From Polytrichum commune (lineage: Eukaryota > Streptophyta > Polytrichopsida > Polytrichales > Polytrichaceae), in assembly GCA_950295325.1 (NCBI GenBank), contig OX485809.1:19608144-19672143 (forward strand): 64,000 nt of DNA. Direction: 5' to 3'. The position numbers and the translations under genes are program-made. Shown piece after piece: positions 1 through 13,609 of this stretch; the first letter of the stretch is position 1, and every line of letters starts with the position of its first letter. The notes beneath the pieces were generated by a model that saw nothing but the letters and a program-made list of their open reading frames with translations, did no database searches and was not told where the DNA came from.

Positions 1-1113
1 TCTGCAGCAAGTGCCAGTTCATGCTGGAAAGGGATTACCATAGTTAGTTTGTAATCAAACAACTGCGACAAAAAGGTGTTATGAAAGTACATAAAAAAAC
101 AAAAACATTCAAACATCAATTATAAGTACCAAATGTTGAAAGGGATTAGATATAAGAGTAATCACATCATCAAGCATCAACATCACATCATACCTGGAAG
201 ATGAAGCTCGTGAATACATGTAGATTTAATGAATACCATGTCTTCTTTGAAGTTTGAGATTTCTTGCACCTTTTAATATCAGAGGGAGTCAAAATGTCTT
301 GGTACTGTTCGAGCGGCATAAGTCCATACTTCTGCACCCTAAATAGAGTGTGAACTGTGTTTGTCTTCACGTGAGAATCTTCCGTATGTCTACAAGTAAC
401 AATCATATATTAAAGACAAGAACAACATAATATATGTACATAGATGAAAACCTCAAAAAATGGACTTAGAAAACTTACTTGTTGATATTATGTATAACTT
501 GCATAACAATACCAATTTTTCCCTTGATGTCAAGGAGGATGCTATCCACCAAAAAATGCCAAGACTCTTCTGTTTTGTGAAGTCGTTCAATATGGTTCAA
601 CCAAGCCTGCCGCCTATGGTTCCCGTCACAAACAAAGAACATCAAATTCGTAAAACCGGCTAACTCTGGAACGGACAGAAGAAAGGAGTTGAATTGTTCA
701 TTTTTGGCACTCCAAATAGGACCCCACGATGCCTTATCAGCCTCAGTAACCTCATGTGTTTTCCCTTCTTCATTTGTTATTGTCACATAAAATACCGAGG
801 CACCCTCTCTATACCCATGCACAAACTCCTGCTCCAATTTAGCAAGATCACTTGGGAGAGTTGGCCTCACCATAGGCATGGCCAACATTCTGCACAAGGG
901 AATAGGGAACCTTGAGGAACTCAGGGGTTGGACTCTTAGTCGAGAAATCGTGGCAACAGAATTAAGTTTTTGTCGGGTCCTGATATCATCTTCATCCCCT
1001 TCATATGGATCTCTATCTCCAAGCCCCTCTTCATCCTCATCCTGACCCTCTTCAGAATAGTCTAGAGAAAACAGAGAAATAGCAGGAACATCCTCCATTG
1101 CGTTGTTCTCTAC
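1..1113 (-). CDS. Spliced gene for a DGNHR-motif (ParB/DGQHR-like) protein, partial
   Basis: Exons read as 1113-479, 389-194 and 23 to the window edge. The first intron has donor GTAAGT and acceptor TTACTTGTAG and splits a codon (phase 2); the second has donor GTATGA and acceptor CTTTCCAG (phase 0). The frame stays open through both joins. A start ATG lies at 1098, but a good acceptor (TTTTGCAG) just upstream of 1113 suggests an earlier exon that I cannot find; the satellite begins soon after. From that ATG, residues 10-40 are very acidic. A hydrophobic stretch then leads into CDGNHRRQAW (DGNHR at 158-162), the kind of loop seen in ParB/sulfiredoxin-fold and DGQHR-domain proteins. Function is unknown; the motif call rests on a few residues. 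The large gene at 14828-19312 carries a related DGQHS motif in a similar context, so the two may be distant relatives. The 3' end lies outside the window. Confidence 0.6.
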
Positions 1114-1289
1114 CTGCAAAATATATGTACTAGTTAATCAAGGAGAGAACATGAGCTCAGCTGCCATCAGTTATAAGTGTATGTGGTATTGTTTGACCAT
1201 CAAAAGACATGTCTCGGGACCGAGACACTAGTACTAGGCACAAATATTCAACTCATGAAATAGTGATCCTTACATCGGATCACCCTCTT

Positions 1290-1430
1290 AGCTCACATTG
1301 CAAATTTACAATATATCAAATTACACTTATATTAGGTTACACTTATATAAGATTACACTCATATCAGGTTACACTTATATCAGATTACACTTATAGCCCC
1401 TAAAGTCATAGTGAGGTGGAAGAGTTTAAT
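1290..1430. repeat. Short AT-rich minisatellite at the satellite edge
   Basis: Irregular repeats of about 16-17 bp, built on TTACACTTATAT followed by AGAT or AGGT, run in a row here. They share words with the neighbouring 295-bp satellite (AGATTACACTT, CACTTATA) and look like a degenerate array edge. No coding signal is seen in 1120-1430. Confidence 0.6.
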
Positions 1431-4400
1431 AGTCTCAAATAGTCTCTCGGGACCGAGAAACTAGAAATCAACTCTAAAATTCAATTTCAAACCTACCTAT
1501 CCTTACAGATATCAAACCTTAGATCAGATTACACTTCTAACAAACATTACTAACATCATATCGGAGTACACTTATAACAAGCATATCTAGATATTAATAT
1601 CTACTATGATTGTAGGTAGTAGAGTCTGAAAACCAGAAAATGTGTCTCAAGACCGAGACACTCAAATTCGGCCCTGGAATTTCAAAAATTTCTAAGCTTA
1701 CATCAAATCACCCTTATACCCACAAGTCCAAACTAACCTCATATCATATTGCACTTGTAACCCACATATCTAACCTCACATCAGTTTGACCTTAATACTA
1801 GCATATCTAGACCTCACATCAAATTTCACTTCAAACCCACATTTTTGGTATCAAATCAAAGTACCCTTATACCAAATAAATCTAGATTTCCATATCAAAT
1901 ATCATTGTAGGGTTTACAGTTTGAATACCAAAAATTGTGTCTCAGCACCGAGACACTCAAACTCGGCCCTGGAATTTCAAAAATTTCAAAAATTGAATCA
2001 CATTACTCGTATACCCACAAGTCCAAACTTACCTCATATCAGATTGCACTTGTAACCCACATATCTAACCTCACATCAGTTTGACCTTAATACTACCATA
2101 TCTAGACCTAACATTAGATTGCACTTCAAACACACATGTTTGGTGTCAAATCAGAGTACCCTTATACCAAATAAATCTAGATTTCCATATCAAATATCAT
2201 TGTAGGGTTTACAGTTTGAATACCACAAATTGTGTCTCGGCACTGAGACACTCAAACTCGGCCCTGGAATTTCAAATATTTCTAAGCTTACATCAAATCA
2301 CCCTTATACCCACAAGTCCAAACTTACCTCATATCAGATTGCACTTGTAAGCCACATATCTAACCTCACATCAGTTTGACCTTAATACTAGCATATCTAG
2401 ACCTAACATTAGATTGCACTTCAAATACACATGTTTGGTGTCAAATCAGAGTACCCTTATACCAAACAAATCTAGATTTCCATATCAAATATCATTGTAG
2501 GGTTTACAGTTTGAATACCAAAAATTGTGTCTCGGCACCGAGACACTCAAACTCGGCCCTGGAATTTCAAAAATATCTAAGCTTACATCAAATCACCCTT
2601 ATACCCACAAGTCCAAACTAACCTCATATCATATTGCACTTGTAACCCACATATCTAACCTCACATCAGTTTGACCTTAATACTAGCATATCTAGACCTA
2701 ACATTAGATTGCACTTCAAACACACATGTTTGGTGTCAAATCAGAGTACCCTTATACCAAATAAATCTAGATTTCCATATCAAATATCATTGTAGGGTTT
2801 ACAGTTTGAATACCAAAAATTGTGTCTCGGCACCGAGACACTCAAACTCGGCCCTGGAATTTCAAATATTTCTAAGCTTACATCAAATCACCCTTATACC
2901 CACAAGTCCAAACTTACCTCATATCAAATTGCACTTGTAACCCACATATCTAACCTCACATCAGTTTGACCTTAATACTAGCATATCTAGACGTAACATT
3001 ACATTGCACTTCAAACACACATGTTTGGTGTCAAATCAGAGTACCCTTATACCAAATAAATCTAGATTTCCATATCTAATATCATTGTAGGGTTTACAGT
3101 TTGAATACCACAAATTGTGTCTCGGCACCGAGACACTCAAACTCGGCCCTGGAATTTCAAATATTTCTAAGCTTACATCAAATCACCCTTATACCCACAA
3201 GTCCAAACTTACCTCATATCAGATTGCACTTGTAACCCACATATCTAACCTCACATCAGTTTGACCTTAATACTACCATATCTAGACCTAACATTAGATT
3301 GCACTTCAAACACACATGTTTGGTGTCAAATCAGAGTACCCTTATACCAAATAAATCTAGATTTCCATATCTAATATCATTGTAGGGTTTACAGTTTGAA
3401 TACCACAAATTGTGTCTCGGCACTGAGACACTCAAACTCGGCCCTGGAATTTCAAATATTTCTAAGCTTACATCAAATCACCCTTATACCCACAAGTCCA
3501 AACTTACCTCATATCAGATTGCACTTGTAACCCACATATCTAACCTCACATCAATTTGACCTTAATACTAGCATATCTAGACCTAACATTAGATTGCACT
3601 TCAAACACACATGTTTGGTGTCAAATCAGAGTACCCTTATACCAAATAAATCTAGATTTCCATATCAAATATCATTGTAGGGTTTACAGTTTGAATACCA
3701 AAAATTGTGTCTCGGCACCGAGACAATCAAACTCGGCCGTGGAATTTCAAATATTTCTAAGCTTACATCAAATCACCCTTATACCCACAAGTCCAAACTA
3801 ACGTGATATCAGATTGCACTTGTAACCCACATATCTAACCTCACATCAGTTTGACCTTAATACTAGCATATCTAGACCTAACATTAGATTGCACTTCAAA
3901 TACACATGTTTGGTGTCAAATCAGAGTACCCTTATACCAAATAAATCTAGATTTCCATATCAAATATCATTGTAGGGTTTACAGTTTGAATACCAAAAAT
4001 TGTGTCTCGGCACCGAGACACTCAAACTCGGCTGTGGAATTTCTAAAATATCTAAGCTTACATCAAATCACCCTTATACCCACAAGTCCAAACTAACCTC
4101 ATATCATATTGCACTTGTAACCCACATATCTAACCTCACATCAGTTTGACCTTAATACTAGCATATCTACACCTAACATTAGATTGCACTTCAAACACAC
4201 ATGTTTGGTGTCAAATCAGAGTACCCTTATACCAAATAAATCTAGATTTCCATATCAAATATCATTGTAGGGTTTACAGTTTGAATACCACAAATTGTGT
4301 CTCGGGACTGAGACACTCAAACTCGGCCCTGGAATTTCAAATATATCTAAGCTTACATCAAATCACCCTTATACCCACAAGTCCAAACTTACCTCATATC

Positions 4401-7400
4401 AGATTGCACTTGTAACCCACATATCTAACCTCACATCAGTTTGACCTTAATACTAGCATATCTAGACCTAACATTAGATTGCACTTCAAACACACATGTT
4501 TGGTGTCAAATCAGAGTACCCTTATACCAAATAAATCTAGATTTCCATATCAAATATCATTGTAGGGTTTAGAGTTTGAATACCACAAATTGTGTCTCGG
4601 CACCGAGACACTCAAACTCGGCCCTGGAATTTCAAATATATCTAAGCTTACATCAAATCACCCTTATACCCACAAGTCCAAACTTACCTCATATCAAATT
4701 GCACTTGTAAGCCACATATCTAACCTCACATCAGTTTGACCTTAATACTAGCATATCTAGACCTAACATTAGATTGCACTTCAAATACACATGTTTGGTG
4801 TCAAATCAGAGTACCCTTATACCAAATAAATCTAGATTTCCATATCAAATATCATTGTAGGGTTTACAGTTTGAATACCAAAAATTGTGTCTCGGCACCG
4901 AGACACTCAAACTCGGCCCTGGAATTTCAAATATTTCTAAGCTTACATCAAATCACCCTTATACCCACAAGTCCAAACTAACGTGATATCAGATTCCACT
5001 TGTAACCCACATATCTAACCTCACATCAGTTTGACCTTAATACTAGCATATCTAGACCTAACATTAGATTGCACTTCAAACACACATGTTTGGTGTCAAA
5101 TCAGAGTACCCTTATACCAAATAAATGTAGATTTCCATATCAAATATCATTGTAGGGTTTACAGTTTGAATACCAAAAATTGTGTCTCGGCACCGAGACA
5201 CTCAAACTCGGCCCTGGAATTTCTAAAATATCTAAGCTTACATCAAATCACCCGTATACCCACAAGTCCAAACTTACCTCATATTAGATTGCACTTGTAA
5301 CCCACATATCTAACCTCACATCAGTTTGACCTTAATACTAGCATATCTAGACCTAACACTGGATTGCACTTCAAACACACATGTTTGGTGTCAAATCAGA
5401 GTACCCTTATACCAAATAAATCTAGATTTCCATATCAAATATCATTGTAGGGTTTACAGTTTGAATACCAAAAATTGTGTCTCGGCACCGAGACACTCAA
5501 ACTCGGCCCTGGAATTTCAAATATTTCTAAGCTTACATCAAATCACCCTTATACCCACAAGTCCAAACTTACCTCATATTAGATTGCACTTGTAACCCAC
5601 ATATCTAACCTCACATCAGTTTGACCTTAATACTAGCATATCTAGACCTAACACTGGATTGCACTTCAAACACACATGTTTGGTGTCAAATCAGAGTACC
5701 CTTATACCAAATAAATCTAGATTTCCATATCAAATATCATTGTAGGGTTTACAGTTTGAATACCAAAAATTGTGTCTCGGCACCGAGACACTCAAACTCG
5801 GCCCTGGAATTTCAAATATTTCTAAGCTTACATCAAATCACCATTATACCCACAAGACCAAACTTACGTGATATCAGATTGCACTTGTAACCCACATATC
5901 TAACCTCACATCAGTTTGACCTTAATACTAGCATATCTAGACCTAACATTAGATTGCACTTCAAACACACATGTTTGGTGTCAAATCAGAGTACCCTTAT
6001 ACCAAATAAATCTAGATTTCCATATCAAATATCATTGTAGGGTTTACAGTTTGAATACCAAAAATTGTGTCTCGGCACCGAGACACTCAAACTCGGCCCT
6101 GGAATTTCAAATATTTCTAAGCTTACATCAAATCACCCTTATACCCACAAGTCCAAACTTACCTCATATCAGATTGCACTTGTAACCCACATATCTAACC
6201 TCACATCAGTTTGACCTTAATACTAGCATATCTAGACCTAACACTGGATTGCACTTCAAACACACATGTTTGGTGTCAAATCAGAGTACCCTTATACCAA
6301 ATAAATCTAGATTTCCATATCAAATATCATTGTAGGGTTTACAGTTTGAATACCAAAAATTGTGTCTCGGCACCGAGACACTCAAACTCGGCCCTGGAAT
6401 TTCAAATATTTCTAAGCTTACATCAAATCACCATTATACCCACAAGACCAAACTTACGTGATATCAGATTGCACTTGTAACCCACATATCTAACCTCACA
6501 TCAGTTTGACCTTAATACTACCATATCTAGACCTAACATTAGATTGCACTTCAAATACACATGTTTGGTGTCAAATCAGAGTACCCTTATACCAAATAAA
6601 TCTAGATTTCCATATCAAATATCATTGTAGGGTTTACAGTTTGAATACCACAAATTGTGTCTCGGCACCGAGACATTCAAACTCGGTCCTGGAATTTCAA
6701 ATATTTCTAAGCTTACATCAAATCACCCTTATACCCACAAGTCCAAACTTACCTCATATCAGATTGGACTTGTAACCCACATATCTAACCTCACATCAGT
6801 TTGACCTTAATACTAGCATATGTAGACCTCACATCAGATTGCACTTCAAACACACATGTTTGGTGTCAAATCAGAGTACCCTTATACCAAATAAATCTAG
6901 ATTTCCATATCAAATATCATTGTAGGGTTTACAGTTTGAATACCAAAAATTGTGTCTCGGCACCGAGACACTCAAACTCGGCCCTGGAATTTCAAAAATT
7001 TCTAAGCTTACATCAAATCACCCTTATACCCACAAGGCCAAACTAACCTCATATCAGATTGCACTTGTAACCCACATATCTAAGCTCACATCAGTTTGAC
7101 CTTAATACTAGCATATCTAGACCTAACACTGGATTGCACTTCAAACACACATGTTTGGTGTCAAATCAGAGTACCCTTATACCAAATAAATGTAGATTTC
7201 CATATCAAATATCATTGTAGGGTTTACAGTTTGAATACCAAAAATTGTGTCTCGGCACCGAGACACTCAAACTCGGCCCTGGAATTTCAAAAATTTCTAA
7301 GCTTACATCAAATCACCCTTATACCCACAAGTCCAAACTAACCTCATATCATATTGCACTTGTAACCCACATATCTAACCTCACATCAGTTTGACCTTAA

Positions 7401-10400
7401 TACTAGCATATCTAGACCTCACATTAGATTGCACTTCAAACACACATGTTTGGTGTCAAATCAGAGTACCCTTATACCAAATAAATCTAGATTTCCATAT
7501 CAAATATCATTGTAGGGTTTACAGTTTGAATACCAAAAATTGTGTCTCGGCACCGAGACACTCAAACTCGGCCCCGGAATTTCAAAAATTTCTAAGCTTA
7601 CATCAAATCACCCTTATACCCACAAGTCCAAACTTACGTGATATCAGATTGCACTTGTAACGCACATATCTAACCTCACATCAGTTTGACCTTAATACTA
7701 GCATATCTAGACCTAACACTGGATTGCACTTCAAACACACATGTTTGGTGTCAAATCAGAGTACCCTTATACCAAATAAATCTAGATTTCCATATCAAAT
7801 ATCATTGTAGGGTTTACAGTTTGAATACCAAAAATTGTGTCTCGGCACCGAGACACTCAAACTCGGCCCTGGAATTTCAAATATATCTAAGCTTACATCA
7901 AATCACCCTTATACCCACAAGTCCAAACTTACCTCATATCAGATTGGACTTGTAACCCACATATCTAACCTCACATCAGTTTGACCTTAATACTCGCATA
8001 TCTAGACCTAACATTAGATTGCACTTCAAACACACATGTTTGGTGTCAAATCAGAGTACCCTTATACCAAATAAATGTAGATTTCCATATCAAATATCAT
8101 TGTAGGGTTTACAGTTTGAATACCAAAAATTGTGTCTCGGCACCGAGACACTCAAACTCGGCCCTGGAATTTCTAAAATATCTAAGCTTACATCAAATCA
8201 CCCGTATACCCACAAGTCCAAACTTACCTCATATTAGATTGCACTTGTAACCCACATATCTAACCTCACATCAGTTTGACCTTAATACTAGCATATCTAG
8301 ACCTAACACTGGATTGCACTTCAAACACACATGTTTGGTGTCAAATCAGAGTACCCTTATACCAAATAAATCTAGATTTCCATATCAAATATCATTGTAG
8401 GGTTTACAGTTTGAATACCAAAAATTGTGTCTCGGCACCGAGACACTCAAACTCGGCCCTGGAATTTCAAAAATTTCTAAGCTTACATCAAATCACCCTT
8501 ATACCCACAAGTCCAAACTTACCTCATATTAGATTGCACTTGTAACCCACATATCTAACCTCACATCAGTTTGACTTTAATACTAGCATATCTAGACCTA
8601 ACACTGGATTGCACTTCAAACACACATGTTTGGTGTCAAATCAGAGTACCCTTATACCAAATAAATCTAGATTTCCATATCAAATATCATTGTAGGGTTT
8701 ACAGTTTGAATACCAAAAATTGTGTCTCGGCACCGAGACACTCAAACTCGGCCCTGGAATTTCAAAAATTTCTAAGCTTACATCAAATCACCCTTATACC
8801 CACAAGTCCAAACTTACCTCATATTAGATTGCACTTGTAACCCACATATCTAACCTCACATCAGTTTGACCTTAATACTAGCATATCTAGACCTAACACT
8901 GGATTGCACTTCAAACACACATGTTTGGTGTCAAATCAGAGTACCCTTATACCAAATAAATCTAGATTTCCATATCAAATATCATTGTAGGGTTTACAGT
9001 TTGAATACCAAAAATTGTGTCTCGGCACCGAGACACTCAAACTCGGCCCTGGAATTTCAAAAATTTCTAAGCTTACATCAAATCACCCTTATACCCACAA
9101 GTCCAAACTTACCTCATATTAGATTGCACTTGTAACCCACATATCTAACCTCACATCAGTTTGACCTTAATACTAGCATATCTAGACCTAACACTGGATT
9201 GCACTTCAAACACACATGTTTAGTGTCAAATCAGAGTACCCTTATACCAAATAAATCTAGATTTCCATATCAAATATCATTGTAGGGTTTACAGTTTGAA
9301 TACCAAAAATTGTGTCTCGGCACCGAGACACTCAAACTCGGCCCTGGAATTTCAAATATTTCTAAGCTTACATCAAATCACCATTATACCCACAAGACCA
9401 AACTTACGTGATATCAGATTGCACTTGTAACCCACATATCTAACCTCACATCAGTTTGACCTTAATACTAGCATATCTAGACCTAACATTAGATTGCACT
9501 TCAAACACACATGTTTGGTGTCAAATCAGAGTACCCTTATACCAAATAAATCTAGATTTCCATATCAAATATCATTGTAGGGTTTACAGTTTGAATACCA
9601 AAAATTGTGTCTCGGCACCGAGACACTCAAACTCGGCCCTGGAATTTCAAATATTTCTAAGCTTACATGAAATCACCCTTATACCCACAAGTCCAAACTT
9701 ACCTCATATCAGATTGCACTTGTAACCCACATATCTAACCTCACATCAGTTTGACCTTAATACTAGCATATCTAGACCTAACACTGGATTGCACTTCAAA
9801 CACACATGTTTGGTGTCAAATCAGAGTACCCTTATACCAAATAAATCTAGATTTCCATATCAAATATCATTGTAGGGTTTACAGTTTGAATACCAAAAAT
9901 TGTGTCTCGGCACCGAGACACTCAAACTCGGCCCTGGAATTTCAAATATTTCTAAGCTTACATCAAATCACCATTATGCCCACAAGACCAAACTTACGTG
10001 ATATCAGATTGCACTTGTAACCCACATATCTAACCTCACATCAGTTTGACCTTAATACTACCATATCTAGACCTAACATTAGATTGCACTTCAAATACAC
10101 ATGTTTGGTGTCAAATCAGAGTACCCTTATACCAAATAAATCTAGATTTCCATATCAAATATCATTGTAGGGTTTACAGTTTGAATACCAAAAATTGTGT
10201 CTCGGCACCGAGACATTCAAACTCGGTCCTGGAATTTCAAATATTTCTAAGCTTACATCAAATCACCCTTATACCCACAAGTCCAAACTTACCTCATATC
10301 AGATTGGACTTGTAACCCACATATCTAACCTCACATCAGTTTGACCTTAATACTAGCATATGTAGACCTCACATCAGATTGCACTTCAAACACACATGTT

Positions 10401-12106
10401 TGGTGTCAAATCAGAGTACCCTTATACCAAATAAATCTAGATTTCCATATCAAATATCATTGTAGGGTTTACAGTTTGAATACCAAAAATTGTGTCTCGG
10501 CACCGAGACACTCAAACTCGGCCCTGGAATTTCAAAAATTTCTAAGCTTACATCAAATCACCCTTATACCCACAAGGCCAAACTTACCTCATATCAGATT
10601 GCACTTGTAACCCACATATCTAACCTCACATCAGTTTGACCTTAATAGTAGCATATCTAGACCTAACACTGGATTGCACTTCAAACACACATGTTTGGTG
10701 TCAAATCAGAGTACCCTTATACCAAATAAATCTAGATTTCCATATCAAATATCATTGTAGGGTTTACAGTTTGAATACCAAAAATTGTGTCTCGGCACCG
10801 AGACACTCAAACTCGGCCCTGGAATTTCAAAAATTTCTAAGCTTACATCAAATCACCCTTATACCCACAAGTCCAAACTAACCTCATATCATATTGCACT
10901 TGTAACCCACATATCTAACCTCACATCAGTTTGACCTTAATACTAGCATATCTAGACCTCACATTAGATTGCACTTCAAACACACATGTTTGGTGTCAAA
11001 TCAGAGTACCCTTATACCAAATAAATCTAGATTTCCATATCAAATATCATTGTAGGGTTTACAGTTTGAATACCAAAAATTGTGTCTCGGCACCGAGACA
11101 CTCAAACTCGGCCCTAGAATTTCAAATATTTCTAAGCTTACATGAAATCACCAGTATACCCACAAGTCCAAACTTACCTCATATCAGATTGCACTTGTAA
11201 CCCACATATCTAACCTCACATCAGTTTGACCTTAATACTAGCATATCTAGACCTAACATTAGATTGCACTTCAAACACACATGTTTGGTGTCAAATCAGA
11301 GTACCCTTATACCAAATAAATCTAGATTTCCATATCAAATATCATTGTAGGGTTTACAGTTTGAATACCAAAAATTGTGTCTCGGCACCGAGACACTCAA
11401 ACTCGGCCCTGGAATTTCAAATATTTCTAAAATTAAATCACATTACTCGTATACCCACAAGTTCAAACTAACGTCATATCAGATTGCACTTGTCACCCAC
11501 ATATCTAACCTCACATCAGTTTGACCTTAATACTAGCATATCTAGACCTAACATTACATTGCACTTCAAACACACATGTTTGGTGTCAAATCAGAGTACC
11601 CTTATACCAAATAAATCTAGATTTCCATATCTAATATCATTGTAGGGTTTACAGTTTGAATACCACAAATTGTGTCTCGGCACTGAGACACTCAAACTCG
11701 GCCCTGGAATTTCAAAAATTTCTAAGCTTACATCAAATCACCCTTATACCCACAAGTCCAAACTTACCTCATATCAGATTGCACTTGTAACCCACATATC
11801 TAACCTCACATCAGTTTGACCTTAATACTACCATATCTAGACCTAACATTAGATTGCACTTCAAACACACATGTTTGGTGTCAAATCAGAGTACCCTTAT
11901 ACCAAATAAATCTAGATTTCCATATCTAATATCATTGTAGGGTTTACAGTTTGAATACCACAAATTGTGTCTCGGCACTGAGACACTCAAACTCGGCCCT
12001 GGAATTTCAAATATTTCTAAGCTTACATCAAATCACCCTTATACCCACAAGTCCAAACTTACCTCATATCAGATTGCACTTGTAACCCACATATCTAACC
12101 TCACAT
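1430..12106. repeat. Satellite array, left block: 295-bp monomers
   Basis: From 1786 every monomer starts with the TTGACCTTAATACTA phase and repeats at exactly 295 bp up to 11816, giving 35 monomers, the last cut at its base 290 by the inserted element. 1430-1785 holds a more divergent, older-looking edge copy. Each monomer carries a dyad with arms GTGTCTCGG and CCGAGACAC around a 2-bp centre; it is mutated on one side in some copies. Neighbouring monomers differ at few sites. Longer-range copies are visible: monomers at 5916, 6211, 6506 and 6801 match those at 9456, 9751, 10046 and 10341, a shift of 3540 bp or 12 monomers. An open frame of 81-89 codons in most monomers is judged not to be a gene. 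AT-rich and non-coding. Confidence 0.95.
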
Positions 12107-12135
12107 AACACTATATTCGGTATTTGGAGACTTTT
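12107..12135 (+). repeat. Left terminal inverted repeat
   Basis: It begins AACACTATATTCG and ends GGAGACTTTT. The first 13 and last 10 bases are identical to the reverse complement of 28094-28122; three of the six bases between differ. Preceded by ACAT. Confidence 0.9.
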
Positions 12136-12490
12136 TGTTGATTATGAGACTATATAAGGATGCACCTTTGAAAATTGGACCAGTAATGACGACTAAAAAT
12201 TCCATATGTATAATGGTATGCTACTATTATTATACATAAAGGCATGGAAGTGAACAAAAATGTGAGGCATACATGAAAATAGTTGCGTATGAAATCACAA
12301 CTCGTTATGAATGGAAGGGAAGGTGCGAAGAATGAATGGAAGTTGAATGAATTAATTGGGATTGAAATACAATTATAATGGAAATACCATCAATGTCTTG
12401 AGTAACTTGGAATAGCATAGAAAGTAAGCACTTAAATATGTTCTACACCTAAGCCCATTTAGGGAGTCCGTCCCACTAGTACGCTTCTAG
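12136..12490. other. AT-rich left subterminal region
   Basis: No long ORF and no recognisable gene. The stretch just inside the terminal repeat repeats GAGAC words (GGAGAC, TGAGAC), as does the right end, which may be transposase-binding sequence. Confidence 0.4.
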
Positions 12491-12527
12491 ACGTCACACT
12501 AGTCCGACCCATTATTTTTTTTTGCGG

Positions 12528-13475
12528 CTAAGCCCTTTTTTTTGGCGGCCTCCATGGCTCTAAAAATCTCAGGCCCACGACTGTATCCTTGTGTGTTGCC
12601 TGGACAGGAATATGTGTCGTTCTTGCATGTTTCAGGACGCGCTCCCGAATTGTAAGAGGTGGTATTATAAGTAGAATGCGAGGGTGTTTGCGAAAGGGAA
12701 CGTCTTGCGCTTCTCCGGAGGGCCAGACAACGATCGGACTCGGAAGATGCGGCCTTGAGGGCGTGCCTATCCAAGGAGGACGTGGAGGAGGGCCGGGCAC
12801 CAAGCGAGCGGGTAACCACCTGCGAAACAACGTCATAGGAAGATAAGAATAGGAATGGAGTGGGGAAAATAATGAGGGCGGTTTGGGATGGGCGCTCGTA
12901 AAGAGAACGGCACGCAAACGGAAGACAAGGAAAGCAAAAGCGAGAAAGGGGTTCAGGGTTGAGGAGGGCACCTTGGCTTTGGGGACGTCCATGCGGGGAA
13001 CGGTGGGAACGAGGGGGGCGTCGACGGGAGCATCCGGAGCCGATGGAACTATTGCAATTATGTTGGATGGCGGGGGGGAGTCGAGGCGTGGAGGGCCCAC
13101 GATCGCGGAGGACGTTGCGGGGGGAGGAACGGAGTCGGCGGGGGAGGTGTGGCAACGGGGGCCTTCCATGCGGAGACGCCGGCTCGGCCCGCGACGAGCG
13201 ACGGCGTCGTCCCTCGAGGGCGAGAGGTGTCCCAAACGAACGAGCGTCCGTTTCTCCTTGGAGAGGGGGGAGGGCGACGGGGCGTAGGCGCGGGCGACAA
13301 GTGGTGGGGGCGGGCTGTTGACGACGCCGTCGTCGATGCCGACGTCGCGGGAGTAATCCACGGCCGAGGCCGCGTCGACCGCCGAGAACTGGTAGAGGGA
13401 TGGCAATTGGAAGCCCGTGACGTCGCGGGAAGGGGAGGCAGGGGGCGAGAGGGGACGGGAAGGGCCGTCGACCAC
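12528..13475 (-). CDS. GC-rich open frame, proline-rich, doubtful gene
   Basis: A 315-codon frame in a sharply GC-rich patch (about 12.64-13.50 kb). The first half is rich in Pro, Ser, Asp and Ala with repeated PPP and SP pairs; the second half looks like untranslated or frame-shifted sequence. Overlapping minus-strand frames of 342 and 167 codons exist, as expected in GC-rich DNA, so length alone is weak evidence. It lies downstream of the HAD-like gene on the same strand and could be a captured gene fragment or a mis-spliced 3' extension. No family recognised. Confidence 0.25.
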   Translation of the reverse strand: MVDGPSRPLSPPASPSRDVTGFQLPSLYQFSAVDAASAVDYSRDVGIDDGVVNSPPPPLVARAYAPSPSPLSKEKRTLVRLGHLSPSRDDAVARRGPSRRLRMEGPRCHTSPADSVPPPATSSAIVGPPRLDSPPPSNIIAIVPSAPDAPVDAPLVPTVPRMDVPKAKVPSSTLNPFLAFAFLVFRLRAVLFTSAHPKPPSLFSPLHSYSYLPMTLFRRWLPARLVPGPPPRPPWIGTPSRPHLPSPIVVWPSGEAQDVPFRKHPRILLIIPPLTIRERVLKHARTTHIPVQATHKDTVVGLRFLEPWRPPKKRA

Positions 13476-13609
13476 AGGGGCGTCGCATATGGGGGCAGAC
13501 TATGGGCAAGAACAACAACAACAACAATCACAACAACAAAAGACATCCAAAAACGAAGCAAGCATTAGTAAATGTGAACCACATGATACAAGCAAAGACA
13601 TGGAGGCAT

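Noticed and set aside
1786-11471. An 81-89-codon ORF beginning MTLILAYLDL in most satellite monomers, seeming to be a gene family
   Set aside because: It follows from near-identical tandem monomers; 295 is not a multiple of 3, so the frame changes at each unit, there is no promoter or start context, and substitutions show no codon pattern.
1430-12106. CRISPR-like array because of regular dyads
   Set aside because: The dyad spacing is 295 bp and the intervening sequence is itself repeated, unlike unique spacers; the setting is a spliced eukaryotic genome.
12499-13568. Several overlapping long ORFs on both strands in the GC-rich patch
   Set aside because: GC-rich DNA has few stops; the overlapping frames cannot all be real. 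Only the 12528-13475 minus frame was kept, at low confidence.
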